Shown here in pieces: positions 21,768 through 33,250 of a stretch of DNA of 64,000 nucleotides. The translations under genes were made by a program, and so were the position numbers. Under the pieces are notes generated by a model, which saw only the letters and a program-made list of their open reading frames with translations, had not been told where the DNA came from and did not search any database. This stretch comes from Antitrichia curtipendula (taxonomy: Eukaryota > Streptophyta > Bryopsida > Hypnales > Leucodontaceae), in contig OX579635.1 of NCBI GenBank assembly GCA_951230915.1, positions 17,918,001 to 17,982,000 on the forward strand, given 5' to 3'. How positions within the stretch are numbered: position 1 is the stretch's first letter; the number at the start of each line of letters is the position of its first letter.

Positions 21768-24054
21768 GAGGCTCTTCACATTATGGCCGACCAAGTCGAG
21801 AGGTTGTGCCCAAACTATGGTCGAGAGTCCAATGAAATGGGCTCTTTAATGGGCATTTCTTTGGACTTTCACCCAAAGTTTGGACATGGCCTCTCAACTT
21901 GGATGGTCATAGTATGAAGTCTCCAAAGGCTAAGTCCAAAGTCCAAACCCATATTGTTCGGCTTCTACCATTTACAAATAACAAGTAACAAATTTATCTA
22001 GAGCATCCCACATTGGGCATCAATCTAATCAATACTAGATCAATTTTTATCGTAACACTATTGGGACTAGATCATATATATCTTAAGTCAAGATCATTCA
22101 TAATCAAACTTGTAGTATACTGTTTGTGTACATAACCAAGTCACGTCCTATTTTTGTCTGTAAGACTCATAGATTTTCAATATTTTTTTTTCATGTAATT
22201 CTTATTCAAAGTCATGAGTTGTGGTGTCTGTCCCTAAGCTTTTCTATCACTCTTTGTACAAGCTGTGATAGTCTCAAATAATTGGAAAGTAGCATAAAAC
22301 AAAAAACAAGAGAGTATCAGTGTAAGAAATTCTTGAAGCTCTGTCGAAAATTGCTCCTAGAGGTAATGGACCTCACATATGCCCATACCACAACAAAACA
22401 ACAAGTTGGAGTGTTAGTGAGGAAATAGCAGGTGTCTACAGTTCATTACGCTTGTTATCGCCTTCACTAGGAGAGAAAAAAATTTATACAATGCAAAATA
22501 CAACTTTAGCCAAACAACTCTCATCTGTCAACTTGGCTATAAGCAAGATGTTGTGAGCTTGACTATGCCATCTTCACCCTCTCTGTAATCCCAATATACC
22601 AATAGTTGCTTGATATCGTATTGAGCACACTAGTTCAAAGCCATGAGCAAATTACTCAAAAAGAATTTTGGTGTGGAAAATACTATTGGCAACAAAACCC
22701 TCAGCTAAGTGAAGTATGTTACTACCTCTCTAATCTCCCAAGCCGAATTCACCAAGACTGTGGCTTGGTTCCAATAGTTCACAGATTCGTAGCTTCTGCT
22801 GGAGTGTGGTCTAAGTACCTTAATGTCCGCTTAAGGCACAATAGTTCTCAGTAGTTGTAGGATTTTGCTAATTAAATTACTGACACCAAAGCGCCAGCTA
22901 CCTTAATCCTGTAATGAAGCATTTACTTAACACCCACAATTTAGATTGTCTTTGGATGTTTGTTGAACAATATTTTACTTCGTTATAATGTATACCTTGT
23001 ATGTATCATAAAAGAGCTTGTCAGCAGTGGAAAATTGGTGGCTCAGTAGCTATTTAACATTTACAAATCCCATAATCATCAAAGATTTTCCAAAATCTTT
23101 TTAGTGCATTCATGGGTGAGAGGGTAGGAGCTTAATCAGCTCCTAATGTAATGTAATCGACATCCATTGTCACAAGTTCAGTCCTATTTTACTTGATTTT
23201 AAACTCCTATTACGTTAATATAGAAGCTCAGTAGCATTTCAGGAATATATATGCTTTGTCATAAGCTAGACGCAATGTTCTGGCAATAACAAATAACATG
23301 AGAACATGAGAACATAAGAAGAAATAAAAAAATAACATGAGAACAAATAACAAATAACAAATAACATGAGAACATGAGAACATAAGAAGAAATAAAAGAA
23401 TAACATGAGAACAAATAACAAATAACAAATAACATGAGAACATGAGAACATAAGAAGAAATAAAAAAATAACATGAGAACAAATAACAAATAACAAATAA
23501 CATGAGAACATGAGAACATAAGAAGAAATAAAAAAATAACATGAGAACAAATAACAAATAACAAATAACATGAGAACATGAGAACATAAGAAGAAATAAA
23601 AAAATAACATGAGAACAAATAACAAATAACAAATAACATGAGAACATGAGAACATAAGAAGAAATAAAAAAATAACATGAGAACAAATAACAAATAACAA
23701 ATAACATGAGAACATGAGAACATAAGAAGAAATAAAAAAATAACATGAGAACAAATAACAAATAACAAATAACATGAGAAGAGAGAACAAATTTGATTTC
23801 TTGGAAAAAAATTCGGTGGACTCTCGGTCATAGTTTGGATCTCCATTTTTGCTCAACCCAAACTATGGTCAAGAGTTGTCAAGATGTAGTTAAATTTTTG
23901 CCAGAATTGTCTGTTTAGAGGGCAATAGGCTTTCGACTGTGTCGTTTAGTGTGAAGGATCAAGAGGCCAAAATTTCAAGAATTCATGGATTCCTACAATT
24001 TGATTGGTGGAAATCAATGGCCTCTCGACCCTGTGTCGTAGTGTGAAGAGCCCC
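21768..24054. mobile_element. Harbinger-like non-autonomous element (2.29 kb, TSD TTA)
   Basis: The ends GAGGCTCTTCACATT and (inverted) GGGGCTCTTCACACT extend as an imperfect inverted repeat of about 38 bp that includes GTCGAGAGG. TTA flanks both sides (21765-21767, 24055-24057). No transposase is inside. The interior holds a 68-bp minisatellite and AT-rich DNA. The 3-bp TTA duplication and G-rich ends fit PIF/Harbinger-Tourist elements. Confidence 0.75.
23295..23785. repeat. 68-bp minisatellite, seven copies plus a partial
   Basis: Units start at 23295, 23363, 23431, 23499, 23567, 23635 and 23703, with a fragment at 23771. They are made of AACATGAG, AACATAAG and AACAAAT words. The units are almost identical, which suggests recent expansion. 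All three minus frames stay open only because the sequence lacks stop words. Confidence 0.95.
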
Positions 24055-24279
24055 TTAGGGCCGCTTTATACCTAAAGACCGGGCTAGTTCTCCTTCAAGC
24101 AAACTGCACAAAATTTCAACCTCTTTGGGATTAAAGGTTGGCCTCAACTACCCATTAGAATAACATTATAGTGTATGTAAAGGCCTTGAGGCCAAGAAGC
24201 TAGACCGATTCAATAAAACCTACAAAAAAGAAAGAGAAGGCTGAAATTTTCAAGGCCACTTTCACTACAAGAAAACGGC

Positions 24280-25340
24280 CGAAATTGTGACTGCAAAACA
24301 TGACTGCGCTGATTTTGCGACTGCAACGCCACTTCACCTTCGTAATTGCACCAGCGGAGGAGGATCCAAAGTGCTGCAGTCATTCTCCAGTCGCGACAGT
24401 GACTGCGAGATGAACAGAAAACGCACTGGTTATTTCATCCACAACGTTCCGTCCAGAGGGGCGACGATGCAGTGACGTGGCGAATTGAAACGCGACTGCA
24501 GCTGGCAAAGTCATTGTTCAGTTGTGCGGTTTCGGATTTTGCGACTGCAAGGCGACTAAGAAGTGACTTGAAAATGACTGCAGCGCCACAGAGTCACAAA
24601 GTCGGCGTTTTCTTTTACATATGGATAAAGAAAAGGATGGAGCCTCGTACTACAGGAAAGATAGGGTGAGATTAGTTTCCGATATGTCACTACAGCATGA
24701 CTGCATTATGACTGCAGCTATATTTTAGTACTAAATGAGAAGAGAGGCAGTTCATGCAAGTTGGGAAATTGGGATACCGAGGTTTACGAATGTCTGAATG
24801 AATGCAAGTCACCTAAGATGTCTCACAAATGTACCGTAAATGAATTAATTTTAGAAGAGAAAGGTCTGCAAGCCTTATTACTTCTATTTCAGAGATTGAA
24901 GATTAGTTGAAGAATGAAATAATTGCTTTCATTTAAGAGGGTTGTCGTGTGGTGGACACATATTGTACGGACTCATTTTCTGAAAATCGGTTTAGGGATA
25001 CGGTTGCCAATGTTTCATGTGCTTCTACACCTGCTGTTAGGGTTAGGGTTTGCATTAAAGCACAAGCTACATGGAAATGTTTAAAGTTGTTGGGGCCAAA
25101 GCTTGTCCATGCTTCATGACTCCATGAATGAAAAAAAAGGAAACATGGCCCTCTGATTACCTAGTATATGGGAAGACATTCAAGATGGTAGGGGAGAACG
25201 GTGAGGACCCAATTGCAGGCGACGTGACTTCACTGTGACTGTAGTATGACTCTGTTTGTCACGTAACTCCACTATGACTGCGGCGAGTCTGTCACGTAAC
25301 TAGACAATGATTGGTGCATGACTTGACTTCTGAAAGTGAT
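24280..25340. promoter_or_regulatory. Left subterminal array of TGACTGC-type motifs
   Basis: Repeated GTGACTGCA, ATGACTGCA and GCGACTGCA words occur from 24288 to about 24720 and again at 25226-25330. In En/Spm, short subterminal motifs bind TNPA. By position these are the equivalent; binding is inferred. Confidence 0.65.
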
Positions 25341-26657
25341 TCGGGTTGTACTATATGAAGCCAACGTCCTCCAATGTGGAGACCTGCCTCACTGCTGTAT
25401 GCATTTTCATTGTAGGAAAAATGCTTCTATCGACACAAACACAAGGGCAACATGACAGGCCATGTTTAGACAAGAAGTGTGTACCTAGTACGTCTCTTGC
25501 GCAAGTAAGTTCTCTTCCACAGATAATTCGATGGCTCTAATTAGATTGGCGATGGAGCTTCTATGTGGCAGTCGTTGGGGAGCAGTGAGCCCTACAGCCT
25601 CCCCCGTAGTGGTGATGAAGGCATCTGTGCGGTCCACAACTTCACGCTTGGAACGGGCTTCTTTACGTAAGACCACTTTCCAACCAGGTTTGTCAATTGC
25701 ACCGGAGAAAAACACTTGCGTGGCTTGGCTAGGAAAGATGAATGGCTCTGCCATGCGCGGGAGCTTATGGCGGAAGTTCACCATAAGGAATCCGGCGTCG
25801 TCTCGCACATATGTTGGATTCCCGCGTGTATCATGCGGTTTCACCCATTCACACCGCAAGAGAATGATGCGCGTATGCAATGCGCCGTAATCTAACTCCA
25901 ATATGTCCTTGAGCACGCCCACGTAGTTCACAACGGACTCAGTAGCACCTCCTGCACGCATTTCGAACATGGACGCTACACCGCTGTTGTAACTTACAAG
26001 TCGGACGGTTGTGTCATCTTCAACACGGAAGTGGTTTCCAAAAGCGGCAATGCGTGCGTACCGAGTTGCTCTCTGGAAAGGTTTCCTGCTCAACAAGAAA
26101 ACATCGAGGTCTTCATTGTTCCGCCACTGAGGGTCAGACTGCAGCACGGCATTCTCAATCCATTCTGCAAGAGGCGCTATTCCTGGATTTACTCGTTCCT
26201 CTTGCATCCACTTACTGCAGGCAAAAAATTCCAACATTTAATGCGGTGTGGTTTTAGAACAGGGCCATGCATGGACTTACGATCACAAAAAGTGGTGCGT
26301 TTTTTGCAAGAAGTCATTGAAAACACGACTTCAACACTACTTCACTGAGTCATTTACAAGTCGCACAGACTTGCCGAAGGCAGAACGTAACTTCATCCTC
26401 ACTTGAACACAACTTTGGAGTCAGAGGATCATACAACAGCCACTACATGGCGCCCAGGTGGTTTTAGTGACATGATCCAGGCAAATGCAGGACGAAGTGC
26501 TAAAACAAGCAAACATTGTTTCATAAGGGCTGAATGGGAACTTACGCATACCAATCCTGCATAACAAAGGCATTGGTCAACACGTATTGATGGGCAATGT
26601 CTCGCAGCTCAGTTATCAAAACATATGGCTTCCCACCACCTTGGGGGACCTCCTCGT

Positions 26658-26988
26658 ACTATAACAAAACATGGTAATAAAAAACCGCACTCAAAATCGA
26701 GTGTGGTTCTTTTTGCCACGTTTTTGTGTAGACCCACTACGCGCGCAGTCAGCTTCTTTTGCAATTTCTCACTGCAATTTTTAGAATTTGGGAAAGTGTA
26801 ATATACCATTGGAAAGGTCTTAAAAATACCTTTTCAAAGGTATATTACACGCTTTCAAATTTCAAAAATTGCAGTGGGAAATTGCAAAAGAAGTTGATTG
26901 CCCACTACGCGCGCCTGCACAAAAACGTGGCAAAAAGAACCGCACTCGATTTTGAGTGCGGTTTTTTTTTACCATGTTTTGTTATAGT
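26658..26988. mobile_element. 331-bp foldback MITE inside the transposase gene
   Basis: The two halves are near-perfect inverted copies: ACTATAACAAAACATGGTAA at the left, its complement at the right, with further pairing through AACCGCACTCAAAATCGAG and GGTATATTACAC. Coding sequence of the transposase runs up to both sides. A TA duplication is compatible (element starting TAACAAAAC), but the frame on the two sides does not restore exactly. Confidence 0.85.
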
Positions 26989-27749
26989 GTCGGCATCACC
27001 ATACTCTTCGTCTTCGTCCCACACTCGTCTTTGCGTGGCCTCGAATTTATGGAGGTACTCGGTAACAAAGCCTATACACTCGTCTTTAAGGTAACCCTCC
27101 GCCATGCAAGCCTCAGGACGCGCCAAATTGCGCACATGATTCTCCAATACCTTCATGTACCTTTCAACCGGGTACATCCACCTTGCACTCACCGGTCCAC
27201 ATAGGTCTAACTCTTCGGCCAAGTGATAGGGGAGGTGAGTCATTACGTCGAAAAACGAGGGCGGAAATTCTATCTCCAACAATGCCATGCTCTCTGCAAC
27301 ATCTTTTTGCAGGGATGCGAATTCCGCTGGGTTGTAAACCTTCGTGCAAAGGCGACGAAAGACCTTGCACATACGCATGACAGCTAGACGTGGACCAGGC
27401 TGCATGAGACCTCTTAGTGCCAATGGCAGAACCTCTTGCATCAATACGTGGTAATCGTGTGACTTCAACCCCCCAAAGTTCTTCTTCTGAATGCACTTGC
27501 CCAAGTCCGATCCATAGCCACTAGGGGTCTTCAACAACTCCAAGGTTCGTGCAAATTGATTGAACTCATCATCTATTAGCACGTAGGACGCTCTAGGCTT
27601 CACCATCTTGCCTGGCCTTCGAGGATTTGGAGTTAGCCATAAGTGCGGTCGTACATTGCGCCTTTGTAAATCCCGACGAACTTTGACTATGTCCTTCTTC
27701 CCAGTTATGGTCTTCAGCAAATTCTTTGACAGGTTCATTTCTCAATGCA

Positions 27750-28540
27750 TGACATCGAGTGTGTAGCGGATAAGAAGATGTTGTGAGGTAGAAAACATTA
27801 AGACGGTCAGTAATCAGGGTGTCCGCAACAAAGGCAGGAATGCTACTACACAGACCCTTTGTTCTTAGCAACCGTTACACCGAAGTCACACTTGAGTCAT
27901 ACCACAGTGAGGGGTGAATACTACGTCTTCTGTACTACTACACAATGACTTAGACGCGAATGAAAAGACGTGACTCAGTTGTCTGGCAACCCGGCATTCG
28001 GCGGCAGGTCTGAATTGCACTAGAGTAGTGGCAAGCATGCATGAACTGCGGAAAGTGGATTACTGCAGTCCATTTGCATAGGGACAATTGAGAAAAAGTA
28101 ACCATTTCCTCCTCACCGCCAGGCATCGTTTCTTTTTCATGTTGGGATACTTTCTTTACTATAAACATCTTGTACCTACGGTCGGTCTGACGTACTGAAA
28201 AAAAATTCCACGTTGTGCAAGTAAGTCCTGCGAGAACGGAACATACAACGTGCAAGCACATGTCTAATGCATTATAGTCACGCTGCTTAGCAGTTGTGCT
28301 ACAAACGTGTCGCGAAAATGCAACTTTTAAATGACTTCAACGTGACTTCTACAGCACTCTTAAATGACTTCAGTGCCCGGGTACGACTGCTTCATGACTC
28401 CAAAGCCGAGCGGAGACTCACCTTCCAATACGGCAATCTGTGCAAAATGCTCAGGCGCTTCACACCATGTATTTTGGAGGGGTCTCCTGGCGCTCCATCT
28501 CTGCTTCCACGTGATTTCCAAGCTGCATAGTCCGCTGCAT
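27750..28540. other. Intron or decayed part of the transposase with TGACTTC motifs
   Basis: No recognisable domain. It contains several ATGACTTCA/GTGACTTC words like those in the CACTA subterminal regions (about 27940-27960, 28330-28400). Confidence 0.45.
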
Positions 28541-30057
28541 GCTACATTTGTTCCCCAACTGAAACAGCACGCGGTAGAGGGCGGTCTTCCCTGTGGCCAT
28601 TGAAATGTTCTTTCATGGCATCTGATCGGTAAGGATGATCAGGTGGCAACCAGCGCCTAGTGCCCCCGTATGTACATTTTCCAAGCTCAACGGAATGCTC
28701 AGCACCCAAATCCATGCCGCACCATGGGCAGGCGGCATAACCTTGGTGTGAAAATCCTCCTACTGTGCCGTAACCAGGGAAGTCATGAATAGTCCAGAGG
28801 AGCATGGCACGAAGTTGAAATGACCGATGTCCCACATCCTTTGTAATGTCGTATGCACGAATGCCACTCCACAACTCCAGAAGCTCATCCACCAATGGCT
28901 CCAAATACACATCGAACACTTCTAAAGTCACGGATTCTCTACCTGGAATTAATAGGGCGAGTAGAATGAAAAACTTCTTTGTGCTCAACCATGGGGGAAG
29001 ATTATAGTTCAACAATAGAACAGGCCACGTTGACCAAGAAGATCTGTTCTGAGAGAATGGGTTCACTCCATTAGCCGCTAGCGCAAAGTGGACATTTCTC
29101 GGATCATTAGCAAAAGTCGGATCCACGTTTTCGTGGAAGTGTTTCCAAGCCTTGGAGTCGCAAGGGTGCCTCACAAGCCCGTCCCCTCCCTCTTGGTCAC
29201 TCTGATTCTCAGCATGCCATAGCATCAACTTCGAAATGGCTGGACTTCGAAACATTCGTTGAAGTCATGGTATGATGGGAAAGTGCCGCAAAACCTTCAA
29301 GGGGAAGCAACGGCGCTCCTCGTCTCTGTAACGACGTCCGCCGCACTTGGGGCATCGGAGGGCATTTTCATGTTCACCTCGGAAGAGCACACATCCTCGC
29401 TCGCAGGCATGTATGCTATTGTAAGTCAAACCCAACTTTGAAGTGACGGTTTTAGCAGCATGGTAAGTCTTCGGCAAAGTGTTCTGCTCCGGGAGGATGT
29501 GCTGGTTGAGGAGGCTGAAGAGTTCGTTGGCACAGTTGTTGCTCACTCCGTACACAGTGCAAAGATTCATGAGCAAGACGGTTGCTGCATCGGGCACCAA
29601 CATACAATACCTGCATTGACTCCTCCAGAGCCGTGGCGTCAAAGCTGACTTCGTCAACAGCTCCCTCTGCATTCATTTCGCATGACTCTTGAAGGTCTCC
29701 AACTACGTCATCGCCCTCTTCCATTATGCGCTCATGGATGGAATCCGCCGCTGCAAAAGCATCTGCTACTTCCCGCTGCGCCCTCTCTGCTGCAGCTTCT
29801 ATGCTAGGCACGTCTTGTATTGCTTGGTCGACCATGCCTTGTGTGTCGACAGTAGCATCCACTGCTGGTGCACCTTCTTCGACTGGTTCCCAGAATGCCT
29901 GCTCCCACTCATCATCGGAAGAGTCTCGGTCACCTGGTCCTCTCCAAATCCTACAATTCGCATGTTGGCCATTTCTGACAAGATGGTCTCTCACATTTTG
30001 TATTAAGATCTTCCGTCGACCTCGACACTTATTGCAGGGGCAATAAATTCTGGTCAT

Positions 30058-30660
30058 ATTGCACTGTGTCGCACGTTGATGCTTCCGAATCCATAGTCAG
30101 TCATCACGTAGTCGTTGCCTCCGACTGTCTGAGAGAGGTAGGCGTGCTGGAATCATCATTTGTCGTGGACAACACCTCTATGGTTGTCAACTGCGATTCA
30201 AAGGGACGTTTGAAATGGTCAAAACTACGTCGCAAGCATGTACAACTTTGGTGACCGCTTGCAGCTTGTCTACAATGAATGTGACTTCAGCATGACTCCT
30301 ACATACTGCTTTATGACTTCAGCATGACTGAGTCCATTACTTCATGACTTCACGCGGGCTGACGCGACTCCAGAATGACTCGGACGTGACTCAAGAATGA
30401 CTTCAACGTCATGTTTGACAGTGTCAGCTTTCGACAACAAACATTGCATGCTGGACCATTTTGCATTCAATAACACAAACTCTAATCGCTATACATTGAC
30501 TGCACACTATTAATTTTGATTCAAATTTGGGTGATATTCCAAAATGTAGTGTACAGAGGAGGCACAAACAGAAATGTATGAGCCACTGAGTTTTGTAAAA
30601 ATCAATTTGGCATGTCTATGGAATAAAATAAAGAATAGCAATCCCAAATACTTTACTTCT
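30058..30660. promoter_or_regulatory. Upstream region of TNP2-like gene with motif array
   Basis: A dense run of ATGACT(T/G)CA-type words (30270-30415) lies just upstream of the transposase start, so the binding-site-like motifs occur at the gene promoter as well as at the element ends. Confidence 0.5.
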
Positions 30661-30771
30661 TTCAGATGAGCATCTCAGGTGCCTCACATTTGTACGCTGA
30701 AGGGATACAGTGTTTGAACAAAGGACAACCTCGGAGTTGAGATCTACGGTTTCTACATACGAGCATATAGC

Positions 30772-31135
30772 CTAGGCATTCTGATTTGGGACAGTGGGGT
30801 GAGGCTTCAGAGTTGCAGCTACCTCTGATGTCCACAAATCCTGACGAACACATGCCTCCCATGTGCTTGAATAATCGTGAGGGTCTAATTTGTCCAAGTT
30901 CATCACGGATGAAAACATGTCTACTACTGTATTGAATACCTGCCATTCTTGTCGCATGGATGTAGGTGCTGGATTTGGAGCACAAACTCCAACGAGGTGT
31001 GGACCACGTACAAGAATGGAACTGACATTATGTACACAAGAAGTGACAATCTCAGTTTCTGTCATACTCGTGCGTGGAGGTCGTGGCACTATTGCTTCGT
31101 CCTCCGAATCTAGTGTTCTCATCCTCTGTCTCGTC
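30772..31135 (-). CDS. Candidate exon of unknown protein inside the CACTA element
   Basis: An open minus-strand segment begins right after an acceptor (TTTTGTAG) and ends in a stop at 30772. It encodes an acidic then mixed peptide with LDSEDEAIVPRPP and MRQEWQVFNTVVDMFSS. No family recognised. It lies upstream of the TNP2-like gene on the same strand and could be an extra 5' exon or a separate small gene. The upstream exon was not found. Confidence 0.3.
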
Positions 31136-32262
31136 CTACAAAACAATGGAGCAACCTTCAAAACTCTCTTCTTCGGCATGTTCTGGAAGGTCCTTCCTTG
31201 GCTCCTGAGTATTGTCTAGACGGAAACCAATATACCGTCCATAATTATTCAAACGGAGGCCTCTAACAATGGATTCATGGATGATTAGCCAATGGGGGAT
31301 GGGGGAGCGGCAATCCCTATTCCATTTTTTTTTTAGCTTCGTGATGTCACACACAGTGTCATGTGAAAAGTATTACCCTTCCTGTGAACGGATAGTCCTA
31401 AGGGTTTTGGCGCGTGATTATCAATGAAAGTCGTCTGTTTGGCACTCATATTCTATTCGATAGAATATAAGATGTTTTGGAAAAGTCACCACCTGTGTTC
31501 ACGTTATACTCACAGGGGTTGATGCTTCTGATGTCATTCCATGAATGTGTATTATCCTCTTTGCAGGGATAACTGACACACGATTCCGGACCATTAGGAC
31601 TTGTACCTCTGCAGATTGAAGCACTACTGTGTACGACACACAGCTGACGCCTCCACACTCGGAATTTTCTGCAGAAGTCATTTACGAGTTCTGGATCTCA
31701 TATCGTGACAGAGAAATGACTCCACAAAGTCATTCACGAGTCGTGAACTAATTTGAATGACTTCAGGGTGACTTCAAGATGACTGGCCTTTGACGTCATG
31801 GCGGTTTCTCTAGAAGTGGACTCACAGGCGGGGAGGCCGCCGCCTTCCGGTCCGTGCACATTAAATTCCACGCCGACAGCTAAGATTGCAGGTGGCATTC
31901 ATCATTGGGTCCTCAATGATTTCAGAACCGGGAGAGACGCACTTCAATGGAGATGAGCACTTGCTCGGTGGAGCGGGCTGTGTTTACTGCGGAAGAGCGC
32001 AGCACTGCCACCGCCAAATCCAGTCATTTATGATCGGCTTATCACACCTCGAAAACCATCATTTCACTGATCTCTCACTTGCGAATTCGCCTTGACAACA
32101 CAAAGATTGGAGGAACTTATAGAGTTACAGATGGATCACGCGTTCCACAGGACGACACGGGAAGCACAGCGCTCGCTCCGCGATAGGGTGGGCAAGTGAT
32201 TTGTCGCAGCGCTGACCAGGTGAATTGAAGAAAGTGCGTGAATCCAAGCGTTGGCGACGGTC

Positions 32263-32381
32263 ATGGAGTCATCGCCAGAGAGCCCGCCTCATCCGAAGAC
32301 TGACTATGAGCTCTTGCAAGACCAGAAGAAGGCGGAGATGCTCATGGCCCTGGAACCCGTACTACGCGCCAGGCAGGAATT
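32263..32381 (+). CDS. Candidate first exon of a small CACTA protein
   Basis: ATG at 32263 opens MESSPESPPHPKTDYELL, followed by an E/K/L-rich stretch. A GTGAGT donor stands at 32382, just before the TGA. The TDYELLQDQKKAEML pattern recalls the short charged helix found near the start of some plant CACTA accessory proteins. The next exon is not clear. Confidence 0.3.
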
Positions 32382-33250
32382 GTGAGTTGCGGTTCCCCTC
32401 GGAAGTCTTGTGAACTTCTCAAAGTTGTGGTTCTTGCATGCATGCAGTCCCTCACAAAGTCATGAACGGTCTTCTCTAGCTTGGTGCATGCATGCAGTGC
32501 CTCCCCCTCGTCACTATTTTTGTACAATTACAGTACAGAAGGTTGAAGCTCCTAAATTGACGACCAGTATCCCGGTTGTGTACGCTAAGTCAGATGTTCG
32601 GTCATCTTCTAACTACACGATGTCCCAGGGTGCTTTGAAATTTTTTTGGGGAGGGATCAATGTATCGACGTTGTAGTGTTTTTAGTGTTACTACATTAAT
32701 TTCGCCACCGTCATTTTTCTTGGGTGGCGTGAAGTCGTTCCCTAGTCGCGATGAAGTCACGTTCCAGAGCTTACGACTTTGACGTGACTACAATGAAGTC
32801 AGGAAGCAGTCGTGAGAGAGTCACGCGCTCGAAAGAATGGGCCTAGAAGCCGTTTCCGTTGCCGGTCCACGTGGAACCTAGTGCCGGTGGGTGTGCGCCT
32901 TTGAAGAGGGTAGCGAGAAACCCTAATGGCACACACTTGCGTTGTCTTGTTTTGCGATCATGGTAGTGAGACATTTTTCTTGAATTCCAGAGCGAGAGGG
33001 GTGCTCGTGTATGCTTTAGGCGTCTCCTGATTTCTTCTAGTTCTTGCGAGTTTACCCACCTGCTGCGCGGTGGAATTCCAGGGACGGCGACGAAGCAAGG
33101 AAGAAGCCGCCCCGTCATGCCATTGCCAACAGGAAGACGAAGGACGCGCTTCTCCACAGGCGGACAACTCTCCCGAGGCGAGGCCTTCGAGGACGCACAG
33201 TGAAGCAGCGGAGCGCAGCAAGCAAGCGCGGAGATCGGCCGAATTCCGAA

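Larger units (their letters stand above)
25485..30057 (-). pseudogene. TNP2-like CACTA transposase (decayed)
   Basis: Reading from 30057 downward: an N-terminal CPCNKC segment (Transpos_assoc-like), an acidic region, then the TNP2 core (PF02992 type) with LPKTYHAAK, IHACERGCVLF, CPKCGG, FHENVDPTFANDPRNV, NYNLPPWL and LLWTIHDFPGYG. A DUF4218-like part follows with GGLKSHDYHVLMQ and PPSFFDVMTHLPYHLAEE, then a DUF4216-like end (25485-26214) with YVGVLKDILELDYG and QVFF. A good intron joins 26546 to 26214. Damage: one extra base at 29592-29594 shifts the frame; TGA at 29265-29267 replaces what should be CGA; the LDVMH block near 27740 runs into TGA; a MITE sits between GDADT and EEVPQGGG. It cannot encode an intact transposase. 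The exon joining 28540 to 27790 is not resolved. Confidence 0.85.

Noticed and set aside
23228..23856. Three overlapping long minus-strand ORFs of hydrophobic repeats
   Set aside because: They are the three frames of a 68-bp minisatellite lacking stop words. The 68-bp period is not a multiple of three, so no frame is favoured.
25531..27204. Plus-strand ORFs over the TNP2-like gene
   Set aside because: Shadow frames; the minus strand carries the DUF4216 and DUF4218-like motifs.
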